A stretch of 64,000 bases of DNA from Akkermansia muciniphila (lineage in GTDB: Bacteria; Verrucomicrobiota; Verrucomicrobiia; Verrucomicrobiales; Akkermansiaceae). Location: contig CAMDLP010000003.1 in assembly GCA_945901795.1 (NCBI GenBank), positions 1 through 64,000 of the forward strand. The letters are read 5' to 3'. Both the position numbers and the translations under genes were made by a program. Shown here one piece after another: positions 53,209 through 64,000 of the stretch. Position 1 is the stretch's first letter, and each line of letters starts with the position of its first letter. Below the pieces are notes generated by a model. It did no database searches. It was not told where the DNA came from and was given only the letters and a program-made list of their open reading frames with translations.

Positions 53209-53870
53209 CGTTTCGCCACCTCCAAGCGATCCCAAAGTTCATCCCGGTCGATGCCAGAAACCGCCGCCGCCATGCACAGCATCACCGCGCCGAACGCCCA
53301 GAAGCCCGGACCGAAATGGACGTCCGCCAGCTTGTTCAGCTTCAGCAGACTGACTAACACTCCCAACAGGAACACCTCGATCATGTTCCATGGCTCGGTC
53401 TTGTTCAGCCACTTGGCGACATGGATCGCCCCCGGCGCGATCCTTCCGAACAGGAGCGGACCGCAAACATAAAGCAGCCCGCCCGCCAGTGACAGCGGAG
53501 TGACGATCGTGAAAAGCGCCAGCGCCACACCCAACAAAGGACTGCCCTCCGCGATCAACGCTCTCGTCCCGGACACCAGGTTCAAAGTCGTCCGGATGCC
53601 CGCCGCATCCATCGTCAGAAACGGAAACCAGTTCACCACGAACATCAAAACCAGCGCCGCGATGGAAAACGAAGTCACCCGCGCCAGCGAGGCCGGGCGA
53701 TTTTGATAGAGAACCGCCCCGCAGCAGCGGCAACGGGCAGCCACGCCCTCTACCAGAGGCGTGGCTTCGTGCAGGGTGTCACAAAAATGACACGCCGAAT
53801 AATGCGGCCCGCCCGGCGGCCGCGGCCAGGGATGCAAGGCCCGCCTGGTTCTGGAAAACGATCTTCTCAT
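53205..53870 (-). CDS. PqiA-like membrane protein, first half
   Basis: 221 residues from ATG 53868-53870, one base after the preceding gene's stop. A Cys motif CHFCDTLHE...CRCCG is followed by helices with MFVVNWFPFLTMDAAGIRTT and EPWNMIEVFLLGVLVSLLKL, and the end GIDRDELWDRLE, which matches the end of the other half. Together with the next gene it makes up a split PqiA. The close spacing to the FAH-family gene suggests one transcript of five genes. Confidence 0.87.
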   Translation of the reverse strand: MRRSFSRTRRALHPWPRPPGGPHYSACHFCDTLHEATPLVEGVAARCRCCGAVLYQNRPASLARVTSFSIAALVLMFVVNWFPFLTMDAAGIRTTLNLVSGTRALIAEGSPLLGVALALFTIVTPLSLAGGLLYVCGPLLFGRIAPGAIHVAKWLNKTEPWNMIEVFLLGVLVSLLKLNKLADVHFGPGFWAFGAVMLCMAAAVSGIDRDELWDRLEVAKR

Positions 53871-53871
53871 C

Positions 53872-54726
53872 TTATCGAAGGGCCACCACCCGCTGGGCGA
53901 GTTCGCCCAAACCCTCCACACCACATTCCACAAAATCCCCCGCTTGCAAGTATTTCGGCGGGCGCATCCCCATCGCCACCCCGCTCGGAGTCCCCGTCGC
54001 CAGCACATCGCCGGGCAGCAAGGTCATGAAACGGCTGACGTAACTGATCAACTGCCGGATGGAAAACGACATGTCCCCGGTCCAACTGTTCTGCCGCAGT
54101 TCCCCGTTCACCTTGCACCACAAGCGCAGTTTCTGGGGATCGCCAATCTCATCCGCGGTCACCAGCCACGGCCCCATCGGCGCGAAGCTGTCCGCACTCT
54201 TCCCCTTGGTCCACTGCCCACCCATTTCCTTCTGAAAGGCCCGCTCCGAGAAATCGCAGAACGTCGAGTAACCCGCGATGTAATCCATCGCTTCCCGCTC
54301 ATCGACATACGACGCCGTCCGCCCGATCACCACCGCGAGCTCCACCTCGTAATCGAGCTTCGTCGAGCCGCGCGGGATGATCACATCGTCGGTCGGCCCG
54401 CTCCACGCGCTCGTCGCTTTCATGAAAATCGTCGGCTCCGTCGGAATCCCTTCCCCCAGCTCCTTGGCATGCTCGAGGTAGTTTTTCCCGATGCAAACCA
54501 ATTTCGAAGGCCGCTCCACCGCCGGCCCGAGCCTGACCAAAGGATCCACCTCGCCCCCTCCCGGACAGCCGTCCGCCACCCACTCCGCAAGCGACTCGAT
54601 CCCGCTCATCGCGAAAAACCCCTCGTCGTAATCGTTGAATTCACCGCTCGCGTCGATCAAGCGCCCGTCCGGCAACAGGATTCCCGGCTCCTCACGCCCC
54701 TCGTCACCGAACCGGATCAATTTCAT
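53872..54726 (-). CDS. fumarylacetoacetate hydrolase (FAH) family protein
   Basis: 284 residues, the common size of FAH-fold 2-hydroxyhepta-dienedioate isomerase/ureidoglycolate lyase-like enzymes. Visible metal and active-site motifs: VCIGKNYLEHAKELG, EPTIFMKATSAWSGP, LDYEVELAVVIGR (acidic Mg ligands) and GDVLATGTPSGVAMGM. Substrates of this family vary (beta-diketones, oxaloacetate), so the reaction cannot be named. It lies directly upstream of the pqi genes with a 1-bp gap to the first, although a functional link is not evident. Confidence 0.88.
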   Translation of the reverse strand: MKLIRFGDEGREEPGILLPDGRLIDASGEFNDYDEGFFAMSGIESLAEWVADGCPGGGEVDPLVRLGPAVERPSKLVCIGKNYLEHAKELGEGIPTEPTIFMKATSAWSGPTDDVIIPRGSTKLDYEVELAVVIGRTASYVDEREAMDYIAGYSTFCDFSERAFQKEMGGQWTKGKSADSFAPMGPWLVTADEIGDPQKLRLWCKVNGELRQNSWTGDMSFSIRQLISYVSRFMTLLPGDVLATGTPSGVAMGMRPPKYLQAGDFVECGVEGLGELAQRVVALR

Positions 54727-55151
54727 GCGCGCGATGTAGCAAATGGGCCGGGATTGAGGAAACCGAATCTTCGGGAAACCCCACAGGGCGAAAAACAGGC
54801 AAAAAAAGAAGCGGCCCGACTGATCATCACTCCTAGGAAAAACCCATTAACCCGGGAGGCATCTCAGTCGGACCGCCTTGTCTTGCGACAGGGAGAAACT
54901 TGCATCTCCCCACCCGGCTGGCAAGAAATAAGTTCAAAAAAATAAAAATTCCCGCGCCGCCCCCGCAAAATCAGCCTTCCGCCGGATCGTTCCAAGTCTT
55001 AAAACCGGATCCTGAGCCCGCGCCAGCACGTCAAGTCGCCGAATCCGATTGAATATTCCGCACGCCCACCGGGTCTCTCAAACTGCGGGGCGGGTAAATT
55101 CCCTTGAAATACCCCGCGTCTCGTTTACCAGTGTCTCCATCGTCAACATCC
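54727..55151. other. 425-bp divergent intergenic region with hairpins
   Basis: Separates the FAH gene (minus) from the glycine-zipper lipoprotein (plus). The left half has three consecutive hairpins and a terminator-like A/T run (see candidate RNA 54801-54925). The right half is unremarkable apart from an A-rich stretch at 54926-54950. No short coding frame is convincing. Confidence 0.55.
54801..54925 (-). ncRNA. candidate small structured RNA ending in a Rho-independent terminator
   Basis: On the minus strand the sequence has a hairpin ggagatgcaagtttctcc, then tgtcgcaagaca, then a 13-position stem gcggtccgactga / tcagtcgggccgc (12 pairs; plus-strand arms 54864-54876 and 54811-54823) with an inner ctccc...ggag stem, followed by TTCTTTTTTT. 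This is the shape of a short transcript with a strong terminator. There is no minus-strand gene immediately upstream that would need it. I do not recognise an Rfam family. Strand is inferred from the T-run. Confidence 0.45.
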
Positions 55152-55403
55152 ATGAAATCAATCGTTCTATCCCTCGCCAGCGCCATCACGGCGATCGCCC
55201 TTTCCAACTGCGCCGCACCCGCCGGCCCTAACACGCAACGCGGTGCCGCCACCGGAGCCTTGGGCGGCGCGCTTCTCGGCGGAGTCATCGGCCACCAATC
55301 CGGCCGCGCCCTCGAAGGTGCCGCGCTCGGAGCCGCCGGTGGAGCGGTCGTCGGCGGCACCTACGGCAATGCCCGCGACCAGGAACAATACGGTCGCTAC
55401 TGA
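55152..55403 (+). CDS. small glycine-zipper lipoprotein
   Basis: 83 residues from ATG 55152. Signal peptide with lipobox-like end (SAITAIALSNCAAP, Cys at LSNC), then a glycine-zipper domain (GAATGALGGALLGGVIGHQS and LEGAALGAAGGAVVGGTYG), as in YMGG-type or SmpA/Rick17-like outer-membrane lipoproteins. Probably an outer-membrane-associated small protein; function unknown. It is followed after 17 bp by a strong terminator and appears monocistronic. Confidence 0.8.
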   Translation: MKSIVLSLASAITAIALSNCAAPAGPNTQRGAATGALGGALLGGVIGHQSGRALEGAALGAAGGAVVGGTYGNARDQEQYGRY

Positions 55404-55420
55404 AATCCGCTTCTTTCTCG

Positions 55421-55458
55421 AAACGGGACGTCCGATTTCCGAACGTCCCGTTTTTTTT
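55421..55458 (+). terminator. Rho-independent terminator of the glycine-zipper gene
   Basis: aaacgggacgt (55421-55431) pairs with acgtcccgttt (55443-55453) across an 11-nt loop, followed by a run of T to 55458. A textbook intrinsic terminator before the dsbD start. Confidence 0.9.
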
Positions 55459-55499
55459 GGATGAAAATCCACCCCCGCGTTTCTTAGACTCACTTGCCC

Positions 55500-57596
55500 A
55501 TGCACCGCATCACCCATTTTCTCCTCATCCTCGTCTTCAGCGTGTCCGCCGCATCGGGCCAAACGGAAACCCTCTCTTCAGCCGCCAATCTGCTATCCGA
55601 GGAGAAGGCCATCGCTCCCGGCAAGCCATTCACCCTCGCTCTCAAGCTCGACCATCCCCAGAATTGGCACAGCTACTATCAGAACAGCGGCGGCATCGAG
55701 CAATCGCCCGCCATCAAATGGACCCTGCCGCCGGGCTTCACCGCCGGCCCGATCCAGTGGCCGGTCCCCGAGGTCAAGGACGGCTACTTCGGGAAAAGCT
55801 TCGTCTATCCGGGCAGCCCGGTGTTCCTCGTCGAGATCACCGCTCCGGCCACCCTTGAAACCGGCAAAACCATCACCCTCACCGCCGACGCATCCTGGCA
55901 AATCTGCGAGGAAAGCTGCCTCAACGAAGAAAAATCCTTCACGCTCAACCTCCCGGTGGCGGCCGCTTCGGAAAAGGATCCGGCGATCGCCGGACTGTTC
56001 GAAAAAGCCCGCGCCAGCCAACCCGCGAAACTCACCAACGCGAAGATCTCCGCCCGGCCCGAGGGAAACGAAATCCTACTCCGCGTGGAACCCGGTGAAA
56101 TTATCGACAGCGATCCCACCGATTTCATCCCGGACCAACCCTTCATCAAATCAGCCAGCTCCGGCGGGTCGATCCAGCGCGACGGCGACGCGTGGCTGAT
56201 CCGCCTGCCCCGCGCGACCCAGGACCCACTCGACAACGACATCCCCCAGGGAAACTCGTTCTCCGGCATCCTCCTCGGCACCCGCCCGGTCTTGATTCCA
56301 GAAACAGCTATCGGAATTCTCGTCCCCGCCGCCATCAGCGCCCCTCCCCCGCCCTTGCCGTTTTCCACGTTTCTCAAAATCTTCGGCGGCATGTTTCTGG
56401 GAGGCTTGATCCTCAATCTCATGCCCTGCGTGTTTCCCGTCATCGGCCTCAAGATCATGGGCTTCGTCCAACAGGCCGGCCATGACCGGAAAAAAATCGT
56501 GGTTCACGGTCTGGTCTTCGCCGCGGGCGTGCTGCTGTCCTTCTGGGTGCTTTCCCTCGCGCTCTTTCTGGGAGGAATCACCAGCTGGGGCAACCAGCTT
56601 CAAGATCCGCGCGTCACCCTGGGGACGATCCTCATCATGCTGCTCTTGGGCATGAACCTGTTCGGCGTCTTTGAAATCGGCACCTCCGTCACGGGAATCG
56701 GCGGAAACCTGGTTCAAAAACAAGGCGTCGCGGGCACCTTCTTCTCGGGCGTGCTGGCGACGCTGATCGCCACTCCCTGCTCCGGTCCTTTTCTAGCAGT
56801 TGCCATCGGGGTCGCCGTAACCTTGCCCGCGATTCCCTTTTTCACTGCGTTCACCTTCATGGCCATCGGCCTGGCACTGCCGTATCTCGTGCTGTCGATA
56901 TTTCCCGCCCTGGTCGAAAAGCTACCGCGCCCCGGGCCGTGGATGGAGTCGTTCAAGCAAGGGATGTCGTTTCTGTTATTCGCCACCGCGGCGATCTTCC
57001 TCTGGGTTTACAGCGCCCAGGTGTTCGACCTCAACGAAGGGCAAAAAGGCCTCTGGGTCATGCTCGGACTCAGCGCGGTAGCCACCGCCGCGTGGATCTA
57101 CGGCCGCTGGAACCAGCCGGTTAGGAGCTCTTCAGTCCGCATGCGCGCCAAGGTCTTGGCGGCACTTCTCTGCACCGGAGGAATCCTCCTCGCCTGGCCC
57201 TGGCCCGCTAGGCAGCCCCAAGCCGATACCGGAAACGCGAGGATCTCCGCCGAATGGGGAACCTGGTCCCAGCAAGAGGAGGACCGCCTGCTTGCCGAAG
57301 GCCGGCCGGTCTTTGTCGATTACACCGCCAAGTGGTGCCTGACCTGCCAGCTCAACAAAAGCCGCGCCTACACCCGGCCGGTGATTGATTTGATAGAGAA
57401 AAAGGGCGTCGTCCTGCTCAAGGCGGACAAGACCAACCCGAGCCCCGCCATCGATGCCAAGCTCAAGCAATTGGGCCGCAGCGCGATCCCCGTCAACGTC
57501 CTGCTCGTCCCCGGCAAGGAACCGCAAATCACACCCGCCCTGCTCACCCCGGATTACCTCCTTGAACTATTCAGCAGGGAAATCCCGGCGAAATAG
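55500..57596 (+). CDS. dsbD: DsbD-type thiol:disulfide interchange protein
   Basis: 698 residues, start ATG 55500 (TTG 55494 also in frame). Moves electrons from cytoplasmic thioredoxin to periplasmic proteins. Signal peptide (ITHFLLILVFSVSAASG), N-terminal periplasmic beta domain (residues 25-280; SWQICEESCLNEEKSF with two Cys), eight-helix CcdA-like membrane domain with Cys in NLMPCVFPVIGLKIMGF (about 310) and ATPCSGPFLAVAIG (about 426), and C-terminal thioredoxin domain with WCLTCQ at 612-617. All three redox pairs appear to be present. It is flanked by a terminator upstream and a repeat downstream, so it is probably monocistronic. Confidence 0.92.
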   Translation: MHRITHFLLILVFSVSAASGQTETLSSAANLLSEEKAIAPGKPFTLALKLDHPQNWHSYYQNSGGIEQSPAIKWTLPPGFTAGPIQWPVPEVKDGYFGKSFVYPGSPVFLVEITAPATLETGKTITLTADASWQICEESCLNEEKSFTLNLPVAAASEKDPAIAGLFEKARASQPAKLTNAKISARPEGNEILLRVEPGEIIDSDPTDFIPDQPFIKSASSGGSIQRDGDAWLIRLPRATQDPLDNDIPQGNSFSGILLGTRPVLIPETAIGILVPAAISAPPPPLPFSTFLKIFGGMFLGGLILNLMPCVFPVIGLKIMGFVQQAGHDRKKIVVHGLVFAAGVLLSFWVLSLALFLGGITSWGNQLQDPRVTLGTILIMLLLGMNLFGVFEIGTSVTGIGGNLVQKQGVAGTFFSGVLATLIATPCSGPFLAVAIGVAVTLPAIPFFTAFTFMAIGLALPYLVLSIFPALVEKLPRPGPWMESFKQGMSFLLFATAAIFLWVYSAQVFDLNEGQKGLWVMLGLSAVATAAWIYGRWNQPVRSSSVRMRAKVLAALLCTGGILLAWPWPARQPQADTGNARISAEWGTWSQQEEDRLLAEGRPVFVDYTAKWCLTCQLNKSRAYTRPVIDLIEKKGVVLLKADKTNPSPAIDAKLKQLGRSAIPVNVLLVPGKEPQITPALLTPDYLLELFSREIPAK

Positions 57597-57831
57597 CCTC
57601 CAGCCCGCCCCATCGCTGCAGCGGTAGGGCCGGGCGGCCTCGCCCCGCCCTGACTGCCCCTGAGGGTGAGATACTCGTGCGAAAGCCATTGAGCCGCTCA
57701 TTTCATCCTCTTCCCGTCATCGTCGCCGGATTGCCGCCGAATTTCGGGGAGGCGAGATGAGCGGAATCGCAGCCGAAGAAACGGCTGGCTGAGGAATCCG
57801 GCTGAGACAGCCGGAACACATTTCCGGTTTC
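57597..57831. other. 235-bp region between convergent dsbD and cinA
   Basis: Contains ggccgggcggcctcgccccgccc, a GC-rich imperfect hairpin shortly after dsbD, and ends in the GGCTGAGACAGCC repeat (57798-57840). No gene seen. Confidence 0.5.
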
Positions 57832-57840
57832 TCAGCCGGG
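57798..57840. repeat. GGCTGTCTCAGCC palindromic repeat, copy 3
   Basis: ccggctgagacagccggaac (57798 on) is the right arm of the copy at 1448-1508. It is followed after a few bases by ccggtttctcagccggg (57824-57840), giving a hairpin. The cinA stop codon (57832-57834) lies in it, just as the purN stop lies in copy 1. Confidence 0.7.
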
Positions 57841-59100
57841 CAGCGGCTCCAGCACCTTCAGCCTCCTCCTCACCGCCTCCAGCGCTGCCTGACTAACAGC
57901 TAGTTTGAAATCCTTGCGATTGCGCGGATGAAATACGCGGAACGCCTCCGTCGGGCCACCCCGCAACGCCACCGCGATCCAAGCCGTGCCCACCGGCTTC
58001 TCCTCCGAGCCGCCGCCCGGACCGGCGATGCCGGTGACGGACACCGCGATACCCGCGCCACTCTTCTCCAGCGCCCCCTCCGCCATCGCACGGGCGACGA
58101 CCTCGCTCACCACGCCGTTAATTTCGAGATCCGACGGTGAAACTCCGAGCATCCCCGTCTTCGCCTCGTTCGCGTAAGTCACGAAGCCGTGGGTAAAAAC
58201 CTCGCTCGCGCCCGGAACGTTGGTGATTCGGTTAGCGATGAGCCCGCCGGTGCAACTCTCGGCAGTGGCGAAGGTCATCCCGCGCTCCTTGAGCAGACGA
58301 ACCACGGTTTCTTCCATCGAGCTTTCATCATCGCTGATTAGATAGTTGCCGAACCGTTCGAGCGCAATCTTCCGCCCCGCTCCCAAAGCCGCGGCATCGC
58401 CGATCAGGCGCAAGTCCACCTCGCCGATGTGCGCGCAGTAGCCGTATTCCAAACCCGGAACCGCCGCCAGACGCGCGTCGATGCCCTGGTGGAAATCACT
58501 CTCTCCGATCCCGGTGAATTTCAACACCAGCGCTTCATGAAGATTCTCCACTCCCGCCAAGGCGCGCAAGCGCGGCACCACCTCCGCATGATACATCGGA
58601 TAGAGTTCACGCGGCGGCCCCGGAAGAAGGAACACCGCAGCGTTCGACCGCCCGTTGAGCCGCGGCGGCACATAGATCCCCGGTGCCGTGCCATTGGGAT
58701 TGGGTAAAATATCCGCGCCCACCGGACACAGCGCCTGCTTGAGATTCGCGTCCACCATCGGCTTATCACGCAGGGCGAAAAATCCTTCTAACGAGCGCAA
58801 CGCCGCTTCATCCGTGATCAATTCCAGCCCCAGCACCTCCGCGGTGATTTCGCGGGTGAGATCGTCGCTCGTCGGACCCAGCCCGCCGGTCACGATCACC
58901 GCATCCGCCCGGCCCAGCGCTTCCTGGAGCGAATCGCGGATCGCATCGCCATCCGGCACCGTCGTCTGGCGGGAGACCCGTAGGCCCAGCTTGAAAAGCT
59001 CCCGGCCGAACCACGCGCCGTGGGTGTTGAGCGTGTTTCCTAGCAGGAGTTCGGTTCCGGTGTTGATGACTTCGATTTTCACTGCGCAAATCTGCGACAT
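57832..59100 (-). CDS. cinA: CinA-family protein (nicotinamide-nucleotide amidase / competence-damage inducible)
   Basis: 422 residues, the full-length CinA architecture. The N-terminal MoeA/MogA-like domain (VINTGTELLLGNTLNTHGAW; DAVIVTGGLGPTSDDLTREI; FLLPGPPRELYPMY) corresponds to the ADP-ribose pyrophosphatase-type part. The C-terminal PncC domain (FATAESCTGGLIANRITNVP; SVTGIAGPGGGSEEKPVGT) deamidates NMN. Role: recycling of pyridine nucleotides; in some bacteria linked to competence. The last residues (EPLPG) are encoded by the repeat at 57798-57840. The ATG at 59100 lies 26 bp after the VTT gene's stop, same strand. Confidence 0.93.
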   Translation of the reverse strand: MSQICAVKIEVINTGTELLLGNTLNTHGAWFGRELFKLGLRVSRQTTVPDGDAIRDSLQEALGRADAVIVTGGLGPTSDDLTREITAEVLGLELITDEAALRSLEGFFALRDKPMVDANLKQALCPVGADILPNPNGTAPGIYVPPRLNGRSNAAVFLLPGPPRELYPMYHAEVVPRLRALAGVENLHEALVLKFTGIGESDFHQGIDARLAAVPGLEYGYCAHIGEVDLRLIGDAAALGAGRKIALERFGNYLISDDESSMEETVVRLLKERGMTFATAESCTGGLIANRITNVPGASEVFTHGFVTYANEAKTGMLGVSPSDLEINGVVSEVVARAMAEGALEKSGAGIAVSVTGIAGPGGGSEEKPVGTAWIAVALRGGPTEAFRVFHPRNRKDFKLAVSQAALEAVRRRLKVLEPLPG

Positions 59101-59126
59101 CCCGGCACAGACTCAAGGGCTGATAT

Positions 59127-59747
59127 TCAACGCGCGATCCGGCCGGCCAGCAGCCACAGCAACGCCGGCACCAGCAAGCTCAATCCAAACGCCCACCCCG
59201 GTGCCTCGTGCCCCGCCCGGCCGATCGCTGCGAATAGAAATCCCATCGGCACGCTGCCGCAGGCCAAGGCCGTTGCAAATCTCCTGAACGGCATCCGCAC
59301 CAACCCCGCCGTGCAGGAAATCACTTCGGGTAAAATCGGCAAAGCCCGCGACAAGGCCACCACCCAGCCACCCCCACTCGCGAAAAGTAGCCGGCCCTTT
59401 TCGTAATCCAGATCTCCCAGCCATCGCCGCGCGAACCGCTCGCCGAAAAGCCAGCCAAGCCCGTATCCCGTCATCCCGGCTAACATCAAGCCCGCCGCCG
59501 CCACCAAACCACCGACGAAAGTCCCGTAAATGTAGCCCAGCGCCGAAATCACCACCGTGCTGGGAACCGGCAAAGCCAAGTCACCCGCTAACAAAGCGAT
59601 ACCCGCCGCCCAGGCCCACGGTCCGGCGCTTTCCAGCCATGCCACGCTACCCGCGAGGGTGAAGCGTTCATCCCAGCCCGCGCCCCAGATCGCCCAAGTG
59701 CCAAGGACGAGAATTGCAAGCGCCAAAAACCACAGTGCCAGCCTCAT
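59127..59747 (-). CDS. VTT-domain (DedA/TVP38-like) membrane protein
   Basis: 206 residues with about six hydrophobic segments. The VTT signature is present: ALPVPSTVVISALGYIYGTF (reentrant loop), GYGLGWLFGERFARRW, and SRALPILPEVISCTAGLVRM ahead of PFRRF. Family members are lipid scramblases or transporters of undecaprenyl phosphate or phospholipid-type substrates; which applies here is unknown. It starts 11 bp after the metH stop on the same strand and is followed by cinA, so the three may be co-transcribed. Confidence 0.85.
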   Translation of the reverse strand: MRLALWFLALAILVLGTWAIWGAGWDERFTLAGSVAWLESAGPWAWAAGIALLAGDLALPVPSTVVISALGYIYGTFVGGLVAAAGLMLAGMTGYGLGWLFGERFARRWLGDLDYEKGRLLFASGGGWVVALSRALPILPEVISCTAGLVRMPFRRFATALACGSVPMGFLFAAIGRAGHEAPGWAFGLSLLVPALLWLLAGRIAR

Positions 59748-59758
59748 AATCAGTTAGT

Positions 59759-63205
<3,447 letters not shown>

Positions 63206-63210
63206 TTGGA

Positions 63211-63717
63211 TGAAGCGAAACGCGGAGGACGCAGAGGAAGAGGAGGAAGACGCGGAGGGTCTATTGGGGAAAATTGATGACGTGGCGTTTGATGCCGTCG
63301 CGGAGAAGGATCACGTTGAAATTGATGAGCAGGCCCAGACACTTGTTGGACAAACGCATGTAGGTGTGAAGCTGGGCTTCGTGGATTGGAACGATTACCG
63401 AGACGGTTTTGATTTCAACAACGACGCATTCATCGACCAGAAGATCGATTCGATAAGCCTCTTCGTCCAGGTGCTCTCCTTTGTAGAAAACCTCGGTCGG
63501 AACCTGACGCCGTGAAGGAATGCCTCGCAAGAGAAGCTCCCGTTGCAAAGCCGCTTCGTAAACGCGCTCCAACAAGCCCGGCCCAAGCTCACGATGAACC
63601 TCCATCGCAGCATCAACAATGACGCCCGACAAGCTGTTCAGTTCATTCTTCGTTTTCATAAATCCAAATTCTCAGCGTCTTCCTCTGCGTCCTCTGCGTC
63701 CTCCGCGTTTCGCTTCA
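63211..63717 (-). mobile_element. GxxExxY island with 28-nt inverted repeats between the two metH genes
   Basis: tgaagcgaaacgcggaggac (63211 on) and its exact reverse complement ending at 63717 form a 28-nt perfect inverted repeat. Beyond it both arms continue with gaggaagacgc-like repeats of a gcagagga unit. The right arm begins with the TGA stop of the homocysteine module and the left arm ends 5 bp before the ATG of the second metH gene. Only one gene (GxxExxY) lies between. Confidence 0.75.
63261..63659 (-). CDS. GxxExxY protein (PD-(D/E)XK nuclease-like)
   Basis: 132 residues, start ATG 63657-63659. The family name motif is present in [13 protein letters not shown], and the C-terminal half has [18 protein letters not shown], the Asp...Glu-x-Lys layout of a PD-(D/E)XK nuclease fold, then [19 protein letters not shown] and GIKRHVINF. 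The GxxExxY family is widespread and its function is not established. It is transcribed in the metH direction, 55 bp after the stop of the homocysteine module and 55 bp before the next metH start, and is bounded by inverted repeats, so it is probably an inserted unit and not part of the pathway. Confidence 0.88.
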   Translation of the reverse strand: MKTKNELNSLSGVIVDAAMEVHRELGPGLLERVYEAALQRELLLRGIPSRRQVPTEVFYKGEHLDEEAYRIDLLVDECVVVEIKTVSVIVPIHEAQLHTYMRLSNKCLGLLINFNVILLRDGIKRHVINFPQ

Positions 63718-64000
63718 CCCGATCACCGGCACCTCGCGCGGGGCATATTTCGAGACGGCTTTTGCAATGGCTGCGACGTGCTCAGGCGTGTTTCCACAGC
63801 AGCCACCTGCTAGATTCAAGAGTCCCGCTTTGGCGAATTCTGCCATGTAGTCATACATGTGCTGAGGCTCCAAATCAAAGCCGGTGGGCGCGAGCGGGTT
63901 GGGCAGGCCGGCATTCGGATAACAGGAAATGCAGGTGGCGGCGCACTCGGAGAGCTCTTCAAGGTGGGGCCGCATCAGGTCGGGACCGAGCGAGCAGTTC
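63715..64000 (-). CDS. metH: methionine synthase homocysteine-binding module, C-terminal part (cut by window edge)
   Basis: The frame is open to the window edge (reading [18 protein letters not shown] before the first internal Met). Motifs NCSLGP and [17 protein letters not shown] carry the three Cys that bind zinc in the MetH homocysteine methyltransferase barrel, and [19 protein letters not shown] is the family's typical loop. The product ends at REVPVIG, which aligns with the linker before the folate module in single-chain MetH (E. coli continues into CRLSG; the next gene starts near HALRLSG). The stop codon at 63715-63717 is the first triplet of the inverted repeat. So it is either a module-split MetH or a gene cut in two by the GxxExxY island. 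Confidence 0.88.
   Translation of the reverse strand, partial: NCSLGPDLMRPHLEELSECAATCISCYPNAGLPNPLAPTGFDLEPQHMYDYMAEFAKAGLLNLAGGCCGNTPEHVAAIAKAVSKYAPREVPVIG

Overview
The window is GC-rich, gene-dense bacterial DNA that most resembles a Verrucomicrobiota genome of the Verrucomicrobiales (Akkermansia/Luteolibacter-like). The strongest pointer is a five-gene block (28638-35915) with the order and protein character of the Akkermansia muciniphila Amuc_1098-Amuc_1102 pilus-type locus, including an Amuc_1100 relative. A MoxR/Bat aerotolerance-type operon and very large secreted proteins with thrombospondin type 3, ThuA, PQQ-dehydrogenase and cytochrome domains agree with this. The assignment is by recognition, not by a search.

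Layout. 1-759: end of a frameshifted ISAs1-type insertion sequence. 883-3277: purN converging on nrnA-truB. 3396-6770: recQ, then an SDR/DUF2867 gene interrupted by one amber codon. 6773-7969: a GH57 amylase-like protein whose expected catalytic Asp is Ala. 8324-16484: moxR, DUF58, DUF4381, batA, a batB-batC fusion, batD and batE in one tight operon. 16642-19473: pyruvate phosphate dikinase with a histone-like tail. 19907-21829: CoaE and Rho in a single open frame. 22357-28465: a small membrane protein and a giant secreted TSP3/lectin-type gene with a broken 5' part. 28638-35915: the Amuc_1102/PilM(-PilN)/Amuc_1100/Amuc_1099/secretin block. 36073-40901: aroD, a DinG-type helicase, an LptF/G-type permease and a conserved small protein. 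41358-50277: a 1945-residue ThuA/PQQ-dehydrogenase/dihaem-cytochrome/repeat protein and two tandem paralogous secreted proteins. 50356-53870: pqiA (split in two)-pqiB-pqiC lipid-transport operon. 53872-59747: FAH-family enzyme, a candidate small RNA, a glycine-zipper lipoprotein, DsbD, CinA and a VTT membrane protein. 59759-64000: methionine synthase (MetH).

The most striking region is metH. The gene is in two pieces. The homocysteine module (cut by the window edge) is separated from the folate/B12/activation modules by a GxxExxY (PD-(D/E)XK-like) gene that sits between 28-nt perfect inverted repeats. Inside the activation domain there is a 696-bp in-frame insertion that encodes a RAYT-type (Y1/HUH) transposase and is bounded by 30-nt perfect inverted repeats, each containing a REP-like hairpin. 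The host reading frame stays open across it. The ends of both elements can be defined from the sequence.

Intergenic spaces carry several families of short palindromic repeats: a two-module repeat present three times, a GGCTGTCTCAGCC hairpin at the 3' ends of three genes (supplying the stop codon of two), and two local clusters of stacked palindromes. Several genes carry single lesions (8-A slip, TGG-to-stop-like codons, a one-base frameshift). These may be real decay or consensus errors. No tRNA, rRNA or CRISPR array was seen.
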